Source of the DNA: Rhyzopertha dominica
Taxonomy: Eukaryota; Arthropoda; Insecta; Coleoptera; Bostrichidae
Length of the DNA: 64,000 nt
Assembly (NCBI GenBank): GCA_025024175.1
Contig: QCXZ01000075.1
Span: 1,488,001 to 1,552,000 of the forward strand
Direction: 5' to 3'
The notes beneath the pieces are model-generated. The model was not told the origin of the DNA. It made no database searches and saw only the letters and a list, made by a program, of their open reading frames with translations. Every line of letters starts with the position of its first letter. The stretch's first letter is position 1. Shown here one piece after another: positions 34,230 to 46,300 of this stretch. A program made the translations under genes and the position numbers.

Positions 34230-34915
34230 TGACGGTGTAGTAGGTATTATTTAGTCCTTGTATGTCAGTCCTGTCGTTTACACAAGTCAAAAGTGTGGTC
34301 AGTTTATTCTTGATGTTTTTTTAAAGCTGTGTCGTTGTTATTATTTTATGTTGTTGCAGTCTGTTTTTTAAGTATTGTCCTGTCTGTCCTATATATTGTT
34401 TGTTCTTGTTTCTTTTACTGTTTTTGTTTTTAACGGTGTGTAGAATTGTTTAATTGTGTTAATTGGTTTATATGTAATTTAAAAGTTATGTGGTTTTAAT
34501 AGGTTTTTTATTTTTTGAGTAAGTGGTGGTATAACAAGAAAAAACACAAACATAACGTACTTAACCTTACCATATATAACACCACTTACTCAAAAAATAA
34601 AAAACCTACTAAAACCTCATAACTTCCAAATTACATATACACCAATTAACACAATTAAACAATTCTACAGACCGTTAAAAACAAAAACACCAAAAGATAC
34701 AAGAACTCACACAATATACAGCATAAAATGTAAAGAATGTAACAAACAATATATGGGACAGACAGGACAATACTTAAAAAACAGACTACAACAACATAAA
34801 AATAATAACAACTACACAGCTTTAAAAAAACATCAAGAGCAAACTGACCACACTTTTGACTTTGATAATACCAAAATGATTACTACGGAACGTAAAAATT
34901 TATTAAATTAAGGCA
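34230..34915. mobile_element. Palindromic Penelope-like element remnant (two GIY-YIG ends head to head)
   Basis: The left half (34230-34560) is the reverse complement of the right half (about 34560-34900). The plus strand of the right half encodes a GIY-YIG domain: IYSIKCKECNKQYMGQTGQY and LKNRLQQHKNNN, ending in a stop at about 34910. The left half encodes the same domain on the minus strand (KQYIGQTGQYLKN). So two 3' parts of one element family are joined in inverse orientation at the centre, near 34560. Confidence 0.78.
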
Positions 34916-35078
34916 ACCTCATCATCATTGAACCTACATCACTGATTAACAGTCTTTTTTGGAAAAAATTTAGCGTTCAGGTGGCAATGATATTAGTGTC
35001 TAATAACTTCTGAAAGATAATAATTTATTGTAAGCTAAATTGATTGTAAAATTTAAATGTATGTAGATTTATGCTTCT

Positions 35079-35116
35079 TTTGATGATGAGGTTGCATTAA
35101 TTGCCTCGAAACCGGT
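35079..35116 (+). ncRNA. Degenerate hammerhead-like motif (CCGG type)
   Basis: TTGATGA (35079-35085), stem II GAGG/CCTC (35087-35090 with 35103-35106), GAAA, palindromic CCGG and TC. The first core base is T instead of C and no stem I pairing is visible, so it is probably inactive. It marks the 3' terminus of the adjacent Penelope-like remnant. Confidence 0.4.
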
Positions 35117-35644
35117 CACCATATTAAGAATAAAGGAATTTGAAGAAAAAGGAATTGTTATACTCACATAAATAATTATTAAAAATTTAAGGAAATTTTA
35201 AAATTACTATAAAGGTAATGGCCTGCTCACGAAATTTTAATTTTATGTCTGATGCACTGATTCTGTAGTTTCAGTAGTTTTAGATTAGTCATTTCATTGT
35301 TGCGGACTGTCAAACAACAGCTGAATCAACACGATCACATTCATGCGTTTCCATACAATAAGTAGCTGGCACTTTATGTGTACAACTTTTTTTATGGTAA
35401 TATGCAAAAGGAACAAGTCAGTTTCACAATTTTTTTGTTAAAATTCAAGGACTTACCTTTATCTCCATTCATATTCATAGGATTGGAAGAAACCCACAAG
35501 CCAAACGAACTGAAACTGAAATTGGAATTATGGCCTATCTTTTTCCTTACATTTATCTTTGTGTAGCTTAATTAATTATCAGATAATGCTCTGGTGTACA
35601 TATAAAAAGATACGTGCAATCTACTGTTAAGTCAAACTAAGTTT

Positions 35645-36869
35645 ATGCCTTTTGAAGGGTCTATGGCGACTGCTATAAGTAAGTAATATATTTTGTATTA
35701 TATTAATCTATTTAGTAATATGTACTGTAATACTGCTCATTGTCGAATATTTTTTTTAAGTTTTCGTGTAGTACATCCAAAAAGTGCGCTGGTTTTATAG
35801 TACTTTAACCTTAAATTGCATATCTATGCTACACTATCTGCATCACAACCAACTACACACAGATCTGTATAGCTATTGTTATAACTTTGTCAAGTAGTTC
35901 CCATTAATACAGCTAGATGGCTTTATCATCCTGTCAATTTATTGCTGATAGATGGCATTACCATCTATGTTTCTACTTATCTTGATTTTGTCATTGTCAG
36001 TACCAAAGAACACTTAGATTTTATGCAAAAAAAACATCCTTAGATTAACTGAACTGTTAAAGCTTAAATCAGTATGCAGTTTCTAGGTGATATGATATTA
36101 GCAAATACACATTGAAATATTAAAACTTCACCTCGTTTTAGATGTACCACGCTGTGTACGGCGTACAGTGAAAGCTGTACCTACAAGTACATATGCAGTG
36201 AAAGAACAGAATTTTAATCGTCAGCGGAGAAAACCAGAAAGTACAAATGTAAGCAATAGTACTGTTCAAGACAATTGGAAAATTGACCGCTTTCTGCAAA
36301 ATGCGAANANCAAAGAACAACTGCTGAGTGCTACAAACAAAGACGGGGAAACAGCACTTCATGCGACAGTTCGTTCAGAAAGTACAAGTATAGTGAGAAA
36401 ACTGGTCCAAGAAGGTGCAAAAGTCGACGCACGTGATAATGATGGCTGCACGAATAAATATAGGATAGACTTTTCTGACCCAGAAAGTTTCATCAGAGCT
36501 GCAGAACTTGGAAATGATAGGAATGTTGACAGATTTTTGCTAAACGCGAAAAATAAAGAGCAACTCCTGAGTGCTACAAACAAAAACGGGGAGACAGCAC
36601 TTCATGCGGCAGTTCGTTCAGAGAGTACAAGTATTGTGAGGAAACTGATCCAAGAAGGCGCAAAAGTCGACNCACGTGATAATGATGGTTGCACACCTAT
36701 TTATCGAGCGTTTGAACTTGGAAATCGAAAAATTGTGAAAATTTTGGCAGAGAATAAAGCTAGGATAGACTGGACGGGGAATGAAGGTAAAGCGCTACTG
36801 GAGAGTGTTCTTGAGTCAGAGGATCCAAGGATTATATCGTTTTTTTTTAATTACAGATTACAGCCTTAA
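35645..36869 (+). CDS. Ankyrin-repeat protein, two exons
   Basis: Exon 1 35645-35678 encodes MPFEGSMATAI and ends at a perfect GTAAGT donor. Exon 2 is 36142-36869 after a TTTTAG acceptor; phase 1 is kept, giving about 253 residues. After a basic leader (PRCVRRTVKAV) come ankyrin units with the hallmarks NKDGETALHATVRSES, LVQEGAKVDARDNDGCT and TPIYRAFELGNRKIVKIL. Two of the units (about 36290-36450 and 36530-36690) are nearly identical in DNA, so they duplicated recently. Three N bases hide residues, one pair at 36308/36310 and one at 36672. Ankyrin repeats bind proteins; no catalytic domain is present in this model. It is divergent from the nuclease-like exon on the other strand. The gene may be a truncated member of a larger family. 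The intron may hold a decayed Ty3/gypsy RT scrap near 35985-36110. Confidence 0.7.
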
Positions 36870-38170
36870 AGTTTTTTTGTGTTTTTTGACGGTAATGTAC
36901 AAATAATTTATTACATAAAACATTAAAATGTAAAACATTAATAATTTATAGGAGAAATATTATATATCTTTGCATATTACGAGTTTTTTTGATTGTTTCT
37001 AATTATAGCAAAATTTTTGCTAACTTAAGTGTTCTTTTTTTCGCTTGGTAATGTCCAAAGCTCATAAAATCAAGTGACTTGAAGTATTGATTTAGATAAC
37101 GTTATTGTAAGTTACCGAAGGGGTGGCGAAGAACCAGTGGCTTGTACTTTTAATCTGATTGCAATTTTAAATCAACCAAATACGGAGAAGTGACTGCCCT
37201 TAAATTAATCAATACCTGCTACTTCCCTTGGTTAGCATATATATTACTTTATCTAAAAATTATAACAAGTCACACCACCCTTTCATAAGACTTTAAAATA
37301 TACAATAATAAGTAAACAGATACGTTCGAATTTCCCTCAAATTCGACATTAAAAGATGTCTTGCTCAGTTCTCTACAAGATCGCCAAAAGCATTCGAGCA
37401 TTGGTAATATCGTGACACAGTCCTTTATGCAAATAATCTACTATTTATAATGTTTTACTCCTAACTGAACATAGCGCTAGCAAGCCTGATTTATGCAACG
37501 TATTAAGAAGCATAAATAAATGAAAAATAGGTGAAATTGCGTTGTGAAACTTACATTTTTGTATATCTTCTGTAGATATACAACTTCATTATTCACTAGT
37601 TCTTTTTCCATCCTATTCCTAAAATATAATGTCAGGAAAACGATAAAATTAGATGATTGAGACATATTAGTTATTAAAGCTTAAGGCTGAAATTTTGAAG
37701 ACAGAGAACAAAGAGACCCAATTATTTAAAAGAAACAGCACCACTTAAAAACTACTGAATACTTATTTAGAAATAAATTAACAGGTATTGCTCCATTTAG
37801 TTTGCACATAAAAAAGAGCTCATGCAAAAATGTTCCTTACAGTCCGTTACCCTTATTATTTACACTTGCCAATTATTTTACAAAGCGATATTTAGGTGAC
37901 TAGTTACAGTCGGGTAAAACTTGTCTTTATTTAAAAAAAATGTAATACTCTTGGTTTAATTAAAAAATACGAGTATGCGCTTAATTTTATGAAGAACAAG
38001 CTAAATAGGTTAAGAAAAAATAATTGTGAGGTATATTTTCTAATTTCTGGGGCACGCAATATGGCACTATGCGGAAAAAATATTTTTCTCTGTTTTCTCG
38101 GCAGATTTTATTAATTTTAATTAATTTATTAATTTTTAATTATTTTTTGGATAAACTATTTTGAATATCT
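36870..38170. other. Intergenic, one weak exon candidate
   Basis: Mostly featureless AT-rich sequence. On the minus strand about 37560-37620 there is an acceptor-like TATTTTAG, a short open stretch (RMEKELVNNEVVYLQKIYKN) and a GTAAGT donor, which could be an exon of an unrecognised gene. Support is weak and no partner exon was found. Confidence 0.25.
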
Positions 38171-38179
38171 TTTATTATA

Positions 38180-38645
38180 AAATGCATGTCTATGCTGTGT
38201 TGCCTACACCTCAACCAACTGCAGATAGTACTATTTCGCTGTCATTACAGCTCATCAGTGCAGTTTAGGTCTAGTGTAGACAACACTGCATAGAACTGGT
38301 TTTGCTTATATACCAAAGCAATGGTATGATGTAAGTAAGAATTTAGGATGGCAATGCCATCTGTCAGCATTACACTGACATGATGACAAAGCCACCTAGT
38401 TGCCTTAACGGGTACTACTTCCTAAAGGAAGTGACCTGTAGCCTGACAAATTGGCATGCAACTGCATACTTCAATTTGACAGCAGGCCCCCACGGCACTT
38501 TTTGCTAGCGGGCAAGAACCAACATACATTAAAATGCATGTTTGTGCTTTGCTGTCTCCACTGCAACCAACTGAGCTATAATGATAGCGAAATAGATCTA
38601 TCTGCAATTAGTTGCAGTGCAGACAGCACAGCATAGACATGCATT
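38180..38645. repeat. Cluster of foldback MITE copies
   Basis: Related pieces occur at 38180-38295 and 38530-38645, with inverted ends such as ATGCATGTTTGTGCTTTGCT and GCACAGCATAGACATGCATT and a central CAACCAACTG. A degenerate relative is at 35818-35880. Between them, 38333-38485 is a rearranged second copy of the 33752-33926 element. They surround the ankyrin gene on both sides. Confidence 0.6.
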
Positions 38646-39049
38646 TAAAAAATGTATTCGTTGCAGATTTGCAAAACAAACAAAGAGAAAATTGATAATA
38701 TAATTTTCCAAAAAGTTTCAGACGCCTCTAAGCCAAACTCGATAATAAAATGGACCATACCGGGAAAAAGATTTTTTATTTTATAACTTATGATATCTCA
38801 CTTTAATAAAGAACAGGAAGGTGATAAGAAAAATGTTGGGTAAATAGGGAACAACGTTATACCAATAAGGTCAATAACCTGTATTTATATTTTGATAAGC
38901 AGTTAGATTAGAAATAATGTCAAACTTTTAAGAAAACTGATGGGTCGGTGCAGGATCCGAAACATACCCTCGTCAGAGTTTTTGCTAATGAAGCTACCTC
39001 CGTTTTCACGGAAAATACACAAGCTGTTCGTAATATATCGCAAGTTTCA

Positions 39050-39462
39050 ATTCGGCATGTCATTAGTCTCCAAGTTCTCAACAAATAAGTTTCGTCATTT
39101 CAGAGTTCGTTTGACTCGTGAATTAAATGGTGATGATGAATTTTGTGAAAACTTAACGGAACATATCAACAATACTTGCTCATAAGACGAGTTACTCGGC
39201 ATAACAACAGTTATTGAAGCGCTGTTAATCACCACTGCATATTTTAAAAAACGTGTAAATTTTATCAATTACTTAAACGTGAGGCAAACGTCGACACACG
39301 TGATGAAGAAGGCTTCCCTTAGTCAGGCTCTTGAACTTGATAAAACATGGAACTAAAACAGATTGGAATGGGTACAAGGGTAAAGCGCTAGAACAGAGTG
39401 TTATTGAATCGAAGGATCCAAAAATTATATTATTCTTTTACAAATACCGTCAACAATAGTCT
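39050..39462 (+). pseudogene. Decayed copy of the ankyrin gene 3' part
   Basis: In broken frames the plus strand reads NVDTRDEEGFP, then QALELD, then DWNGYKGKALEQSVIESKDP and KIILFFYKYRQQ, matching the C-terminal end of the ankyrin protein at 36650-36869 (DWTGNEGKALLESVLESEDP, FFFNYRLQP). Stops at 39320 and 39358 break it. Upstream, an 81-codon frame at 38940-39185 may be its 5' part but shows no clear repeat. Confidence 0.65.
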
Positions 39463-40338
39463 TTAATTGTACCATGAATAATAAAAGTTATGCTTATAAT
39501 ATACAGAATACAAGTATTTTTAATTGGTTCTAATTACACGTTCAATATCTACATGATCGCTAACTTAACATTGATTTAAATAACATACAATATTACTGTT
39601 GTACTTTGATAATATATCCCTCTTATACTATTGGACAATAACAGCATCATGTAGTAAAAGTATATTAAAGCCTTCACTAAATTGTAATTTTGGTAATCAA
39701 TTAGCGACATCTAGTATATTTTAGGTATATACATTTCTAGTAGTACAATATACGGTTTCCACATATGATAACCAAAGAAATACTTCTATAACATGATATT
39801 AAGACCTATTGAAAAAGATAGCATAAATTTATAAAAGATAATTTGGACGGATTTAGATAATAAAAAAAGAGTAAATAAATAGACAATCGAACTCCACAGA
39901 AATTATATTTTTCTTTATCCACCAAACAAAACATTAATAAGGCGGTCTTTGTTGACTGATAGCGATATTTCTATAGTTCAATGAACTTATTTTTACGCAT
40001 TTGCTGTTTCGAAACAAACATGTTTACTTGATGTATTGTCAGATTAGATTAACAGCAAACCTGACCAGCAATGTTCCAAACAAAGGTTAAAAACGTAAAC
40101 AAAATTTTGAACATCGGTATTTAGGATAACTTTGATAATCTCTAAAAATGACCGAAATGTCGAAACGATTGTTTTACATTAATATATGAAACAAAACCCG
40201 TTGCTCTGTTTTGTCATTTGTTTCTAGAAATATGCCCAGTATTTACAGATATTTACCGTTACTTCCAATTTGAAAACCTACATAAACCCCCAAAAAGCTT
40301 ATTATCTTCTAACCATCATCAATTAAACATATAGTTGT
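39463..40338. other. Intergenic, end of a Penelope-like remnant
   Basis: No gene is seen. Bases 40110-40180 contain TTGATAATCTC...GTCGAAACGATTG, resembling the degenerate hammerhead-like end of Penelope-type elements. The 3' end of the minus-strand receptor OR-E lies just to the right. Confidence 0.35.
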
Positions 40339-43300
40339 TTATTCCCTTTTATACATGGAGTTCATGACTGCTGCTACACTATACAATCCCCTGAAAATCT
40401 GAAATTTCAGGCAGCCTTTAAAGTCATGAATTGCTACTAAAAAAGAAAGACCATCTTACCCACAGTGCTGCAGTGTGTCTAGCCTCCAGTGGCGGGAAAA
40501 TTTTCATAGTGGGAAACCTCTGTACAAAAACTAAAAATATCAAGTACAGCTTTTTGTTGGTTTCGCCCCAGTTGTACCAGTCACACATGCACAATGAATT
40601 CACGAACGCTTCAAACTAGAAATGAAAGCGTTCATAAAGATCGAGGATCGAACAGTCTGCTAATTTTACTTACACCGCTCGAATATACTTCTCCAGCTAC
40701 CAAAAAACTCAAAATGAGACCAGAGAAGTTGGCTACGAAGAACAGCATAGATGGTAGAGATTCCTGCATGCAAAATTGTTTACAATCAATTTAAATTCAA
40801 AGAGATTTAGAGCTTATAAAATATCACTTTGATTAGTAGATAGAATTAGTATTGAAATATAAATTTATTCTGAAATTCTATATTTGTTTCAGACAAATGA
40901 ACCTTTTTATAATATTTCACATCACCTTGTAACCCCAGTACAAAGATAGAGAGAGTATAGCCATCGCATTTATAAGAGGAATTCCCATTCTTTTACCAGC
41001 AAAGCTAGACTGAAAAGACTGCGTGTAACTGAAACAGACAAAGTTGTAAAGTACAAATTTTTATAATAAAAAAGAACAATAATAGAGTGACACATTATTC
41101 TTTAATAATAAACACTGCATGAGTCAAAATATTTTTGTATTAATATTTAAAGTAGCGGTACTTTTATGTAAAAATTCTTTGCTTTTTTGTACATATTTAA
41201 ATGCATTTAGCTTTTATCCCGTACTATTTACACAATGTTCAATATATACGGTTTTTAACTAAAAATAAAACAATTCTACTTTATCTTCAACAAAACCTCA
41301 AAATGTCCAAATTTCTCTCCAAGTTGAACTTAACTGTAACTTGTTTTTTATACAATATCGATAGGTGTAGTGTAGTATCAAATGTGAATAGAAGTCTTTG
41401 AGTCGAAAACGTCAATATTTGCACAGAGATATGTTCGTGACCGAGTTATTTTGCAATTTACATTATGATTTTTTTAAAATAAGATAAGACTAGATAAGGT
41501 AAGTCATCTCTAGTGAACAGAATTTATAAGGATAAAATAGCAAATTTAATATAATATGAAATTAAATCACGCAATACATTTCCAGTAGCAGAAACAGGCT
41601 ACTTAACTGTAATTTCGGCCGTTCAGCTACCATTTTCAGCACTTATCAATTTTTAGTGTAAAGAAATATTTGACAATTTTACTGTCATTAAGTAAGAGTG
41701 TTTATTGTATTTTTCTAATTTATTTAGTATTATTTGTAGTAAAAATTCTAAAATAAGAAAATGCCACGACATAATCAGTTTTCTAACAGTGAAATGCGTG
41801 ATATGATTTGTGTTTATAGTGGACTTGGTGCAACCAGAATGTATTTAAAATTATATCCAAATCGAAGACAACCCAATCGCAAACTCTTCAGACGTATTTC
41901 CATCCGCCTAGCGAAACAGGGTGTTTTCGTACTAAAAGCTTAAATGGTGCTAGAAAAAACTATCAACGTCGATGATGAATACGAGGTTTTAGTTCGTATT
42001 TCGGGAAATCCAGATATCAGTACTCGTCGGTTAAGTGCAGCAACAGGAATAAGCCAATCGTCTATCTGGAGAATTTTAAAGAAAGATAATCTCCATCCAT
42101 ATCACTATACTCCTGTCCAAAATTTACCAGTTGACCTACAGCTTGCTCAATTTATGCTAGGTAAACAAACCGAAAACCAGAATTTTCTTAATAACCTCCT
42201 TTTCACCGATGAGGCGAGGTGTTTTTAATTGGAAAAACAATCACTTGTGGGACGTGCTCTAAAGGAACGACATTTTCAGCATGAATTCAAGGTAAATATT
42301 TGGTGTGGTGTGATATCTGGTTTTTTTATTGGTCCTTTTGAACTTCCTCCTAATCTGAACGCGCCCCTCTATTTAAACTTCCTTGAACAAAATTTAAACA
42401 CACTACCAGAAGATGTACCACTAGCCATAAGGTGGAACATGTGGTTTATGCAAGACGGGGCACCGCCACATTTTTCTCTGCCAGTACGCCAATACCTGAA
42501 TGAACATTTTCCTCACCGGTGGATTGGGCGTGGCAGTGAATTTGTTTGCCCACCTAGAAGTCCAGATTTCAACCCTCTAGACTTCTCAATATGGCCACAA
42601 ATGGAGGACATGGTTTAAAAAGAAGCAATTAATTCCATCGAAGAATTACGACAAAAAATTCAAGAAGCTATTAAAAATAATCGACAAATGTTATTTAATG
42701 TATGTAGTGTATTGAAGTGGAAGGCCGTCATTTTGACCATTTACTTTGAAGTTTTTTTATTACTGTTACTGATTGTTATTTGTTGCCTTTACTGTTGTTA
42801 CCCGCATTGTAGTAATTTAAAAGAATAAATTCCTTAAATGTTTAAAATGCAAATAACTCAGAAACTGATAGAGTTACATGAAATTAACGAGAGTGCCTTT
42901 TTTATTGAAAATGGAACTGCCTTTTATCAGATTTTAACAATCAGAGATAAGGCTAAAATCACACTTAAAAAAGTAAAATCAGATGATAAAAACTCACCTT
43001 ATCAGTTTTATATGTTTTTCAACCCCAAACAAAATACGTTCGTGTACAATTTTTTGGTGTAGTTCTGGCGAACTAGTCAAATCCAGGTCCGACGATATAT
43101 TTTTGAAGTATTCTCCCAATAATGCCGTTTGCATCCATACATGGTAGCAATAATAGAATACGTAGCACCAGTGCATGTATACCTAACAGAAACAACAAAT
43201 AATAAACCAGTTAAATTAATTAAATATAGGAAACTAATTGCACGAGCTTGCGTTGATTTTCGATTGGTATGATTGTTCATTTATTCTAGAGAATTTTATC

Positions 43301-46300
43301 AGGAATTCCTTAGTTATATTGCCCATCAAATTCTCCTCAAAAACGAATGGAACTTTTTTTTTTAAAAAAAAATTATCCACTTCAATTTTGCAAATTAATA
43401 AAACTTTTGTAGGATCGATAGTAAAAATTATGTTTTTATTTCCATAGTTAGAAGAAATAGATAAAGAAGACTAAAACACACAGTAACATAATAAATTATG
43501 ACGCTAAGAGCGTCAATTTTGTATACTCATAATGGTCCAGTCAAATAGCTGTAAACTTGCACAAATCTTCATTTTTACGCTCTCATAGAATCTCTCATTG
43601 AAGTTCATCAATTTGTTGATTATCTATATCGGAATGCAGAAACCGTAAAAAGAATTACACATTGTGCTCGTTATTGGATAACAGTCCAATCCAAACATTC
43701 GGCATGGAAAACCAATGTTCATTGTGTTCACATTCTTGTGACCACTTTTTTTGGTGTTACGTGTTTTTTGTTGTCTCTTAGCCACGGGTGAGGTTTCTTT
43801 TAATGCTGCGTCGTTTTATTAGTATTACCGGTGACTTTAGCGAGAGTGGTTGTGGGTAAAACGATGTGTTTTTGAATTCGCGTTTTCAAAATTAACTTCT
43901 GTGTGCTGGTGATGTGGAACAAGGAAGGAATAAACACCGCATTGTACTACGTTGGAGTAACGTAAGTGATGTTTTGTTGAACGAGAGAACACGATGTTTG
44001 TTTTGTTTGTGAAAATTACTCTCTTTAAGCTTCTAAACAATATAGTTAACAGGTATTGAACGTTATAAATTTCACTCAGTGGCGTAGCCAGGGGGGGCAG
44101 AATTGTATCACTTCCACAATTCGTACCACATCCTTTCTTGCAATTTCAAAATGTACCATCGAGCAGTTCTTCAGGTGCTAGTTGTCTGTTGTCTGTTTAT
44201 GGGTTTCATATTACAATACCCATCCCCAATCTTGCAGTTCTAAATCATTACCTAACCAAGTTTTGATCTGGTAGTAGACACGTCGTGGTTCATGTGTTCA
44301 TATGTGTTGAAAATTGTTCTGATCTCGGAGCATTATAGATGGCCAAAGAGACATGTACAGATATACAGTAGGAACTAAATTATTTTGATAATGGGATACC
44401 AGCTTCTGGTTACCTATTATGTTTTTTTGTGTTTGTACTTAACATTTTTCTTGTGTTTGAAGTGTTGCCTTCCCCCCCCCCCCCCCAAGTTAATTTTCTG
44501 GCTACGCCACTACAGATATACATATATACGAGGCATGTTCTTTAAGTAAGTACCGTTTTGCGATTCCGCCGCCGCAGCGCTACGGTCGGCGTTCCGCGCA
44601 TGCGCGCTGGTTACCTACATCTCTTGTCTACGCACTGACGCCATTACAGTTTGATTCTTCATTGTATACGTTGTTTACTGAGTGTTTAAGATGCCTCCGA
44701 CAATCGTGAGTCCCGCCGATTGTGAAGTACGGGCTGTTATACGATTTCTTAGTGCTAAAGGCGTAAAACCGATCGATATTCATCGTGAGATCTGTAAAGT
44801 TTACGGACAAAACATCATGAGTGATGGAATGGTAAGGAAATGGGTGAGAGCATTTAAAGATGGCCGCACAAATGTGCATGATGAAGAACGGAATGGGCGT
44901 CCTTCGGTCGTTAATGAAGATTTGGTGCAGAAAGTGAACGAAAAGGTGAGAGAAAACAGACGCTTTACAATTTCATCATTGTGCGACTGCTTTCCTCAAT
45001 ATTCTCGTAGTGTTTTGTATCGCATTGTGACCGAGAACTTGAATTACTGGAAATTGTGTTCACGTTGGGTTCCGAAAATGTTGACGGATTTGCATAAAAC
45101 CCAACGTTTAGGCAGTGCATTGACTTTCCTTGAGCGGTACCACAATGAAGGTGAAGATTTTTTAGACCAAATTGTTACTGGTGACGAAACATGGGTGGCC
45201 TACGTCACACCAGAATCGAAACAACAATCCATGGAATGTCGACATTCATCATCACAAAAAAAGTGAAGTTTAAGCAAACAATCTCTGCCCGGAAAATCAT
45301 GTGCACAGTTTTTTGGGACAGAAAAGGAGTATTGCTAGTGGAGTTTCTGCCTTGTAATGAAACAATCAATGCAGCGTCTTATTGTAAGACATTGAACAAT
45401 CTGCGTCGTGCAATCCAGAACAAAAGACGTGGCAAGTTGACTAAGGGTATGGTTTTGCTGCATGACAATGCCCGTCCACATGTGGCTAATCGGACCAAAG
45501 ATCTCATCAAATCTTTTAAATGGGAAACTCTAGATCATCCTCCATACAGCCCTGATCTGGCGCCCAGCGACTACCATTTGTTCTTGCACTTGAAGAAACA
45601 CCTGCGTGGTCAGCGTCTTCAAGACGATAACGAAGTCGAAACATTTGTGATACAGTGGTTAACAAGTCAGGCGGCAGAATTTTATGAGGAGGGTATTCAA
45701 AAACTGGTGCCACGTTATGACAAGTGCCTCAATATTCACGGAAATTATGTAGAAAAATAGATTAAGGTACAGGCTTTCATGTAAGATAAAATTATTGCGA
45801 TATCTTTGCACGTCTTTTTTTAATTCCGAAACGGTACTTACTTAAAAAACATGCCTCGTATGTATACTTGAATACCATAAATCGCAAGGGATTATATGAG
45901 ACGAGTGGTAATTTATAAAAAGTAAATCTGAAGATTAACACAAGCTTATTTATGGCTTTGACTGTAAATAGATAACAAAACATATATACAGTGATCGCCT
46001 CTATTACTAACCACGCAGTATGAAGTTGCTGCAAAAACAACAAACATAGCTCCATGCACAATAAATTGCCAAGATCCATTCTCCTTCGAGACAAAAGGCC
46101 AATCGGGATAAAAAGAATTGACCACGCAGTTCCCAATGAAAACTAACGCATCTACAGCTCCAAAGAACATGACTCCTTTGATTATCTTGATATTTCGGGT
46201 GGTTGAAACTGCGTCCACAGCCCAAAATTGCTCTTTCATTATCTTCTCCGTATACTTCATATGACTGGCGAAACTTTCCACCACCATAATTGTCACGAAC

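Noticed and set aside
35985..36110. Possible Ty3/gypsy reverse transcriptase scrap (LDFVIVSTKEHLDFM)
   Set aside because: Only a short match in broken frames; not enough to call a feature, so noted only under the ankyrin gene.
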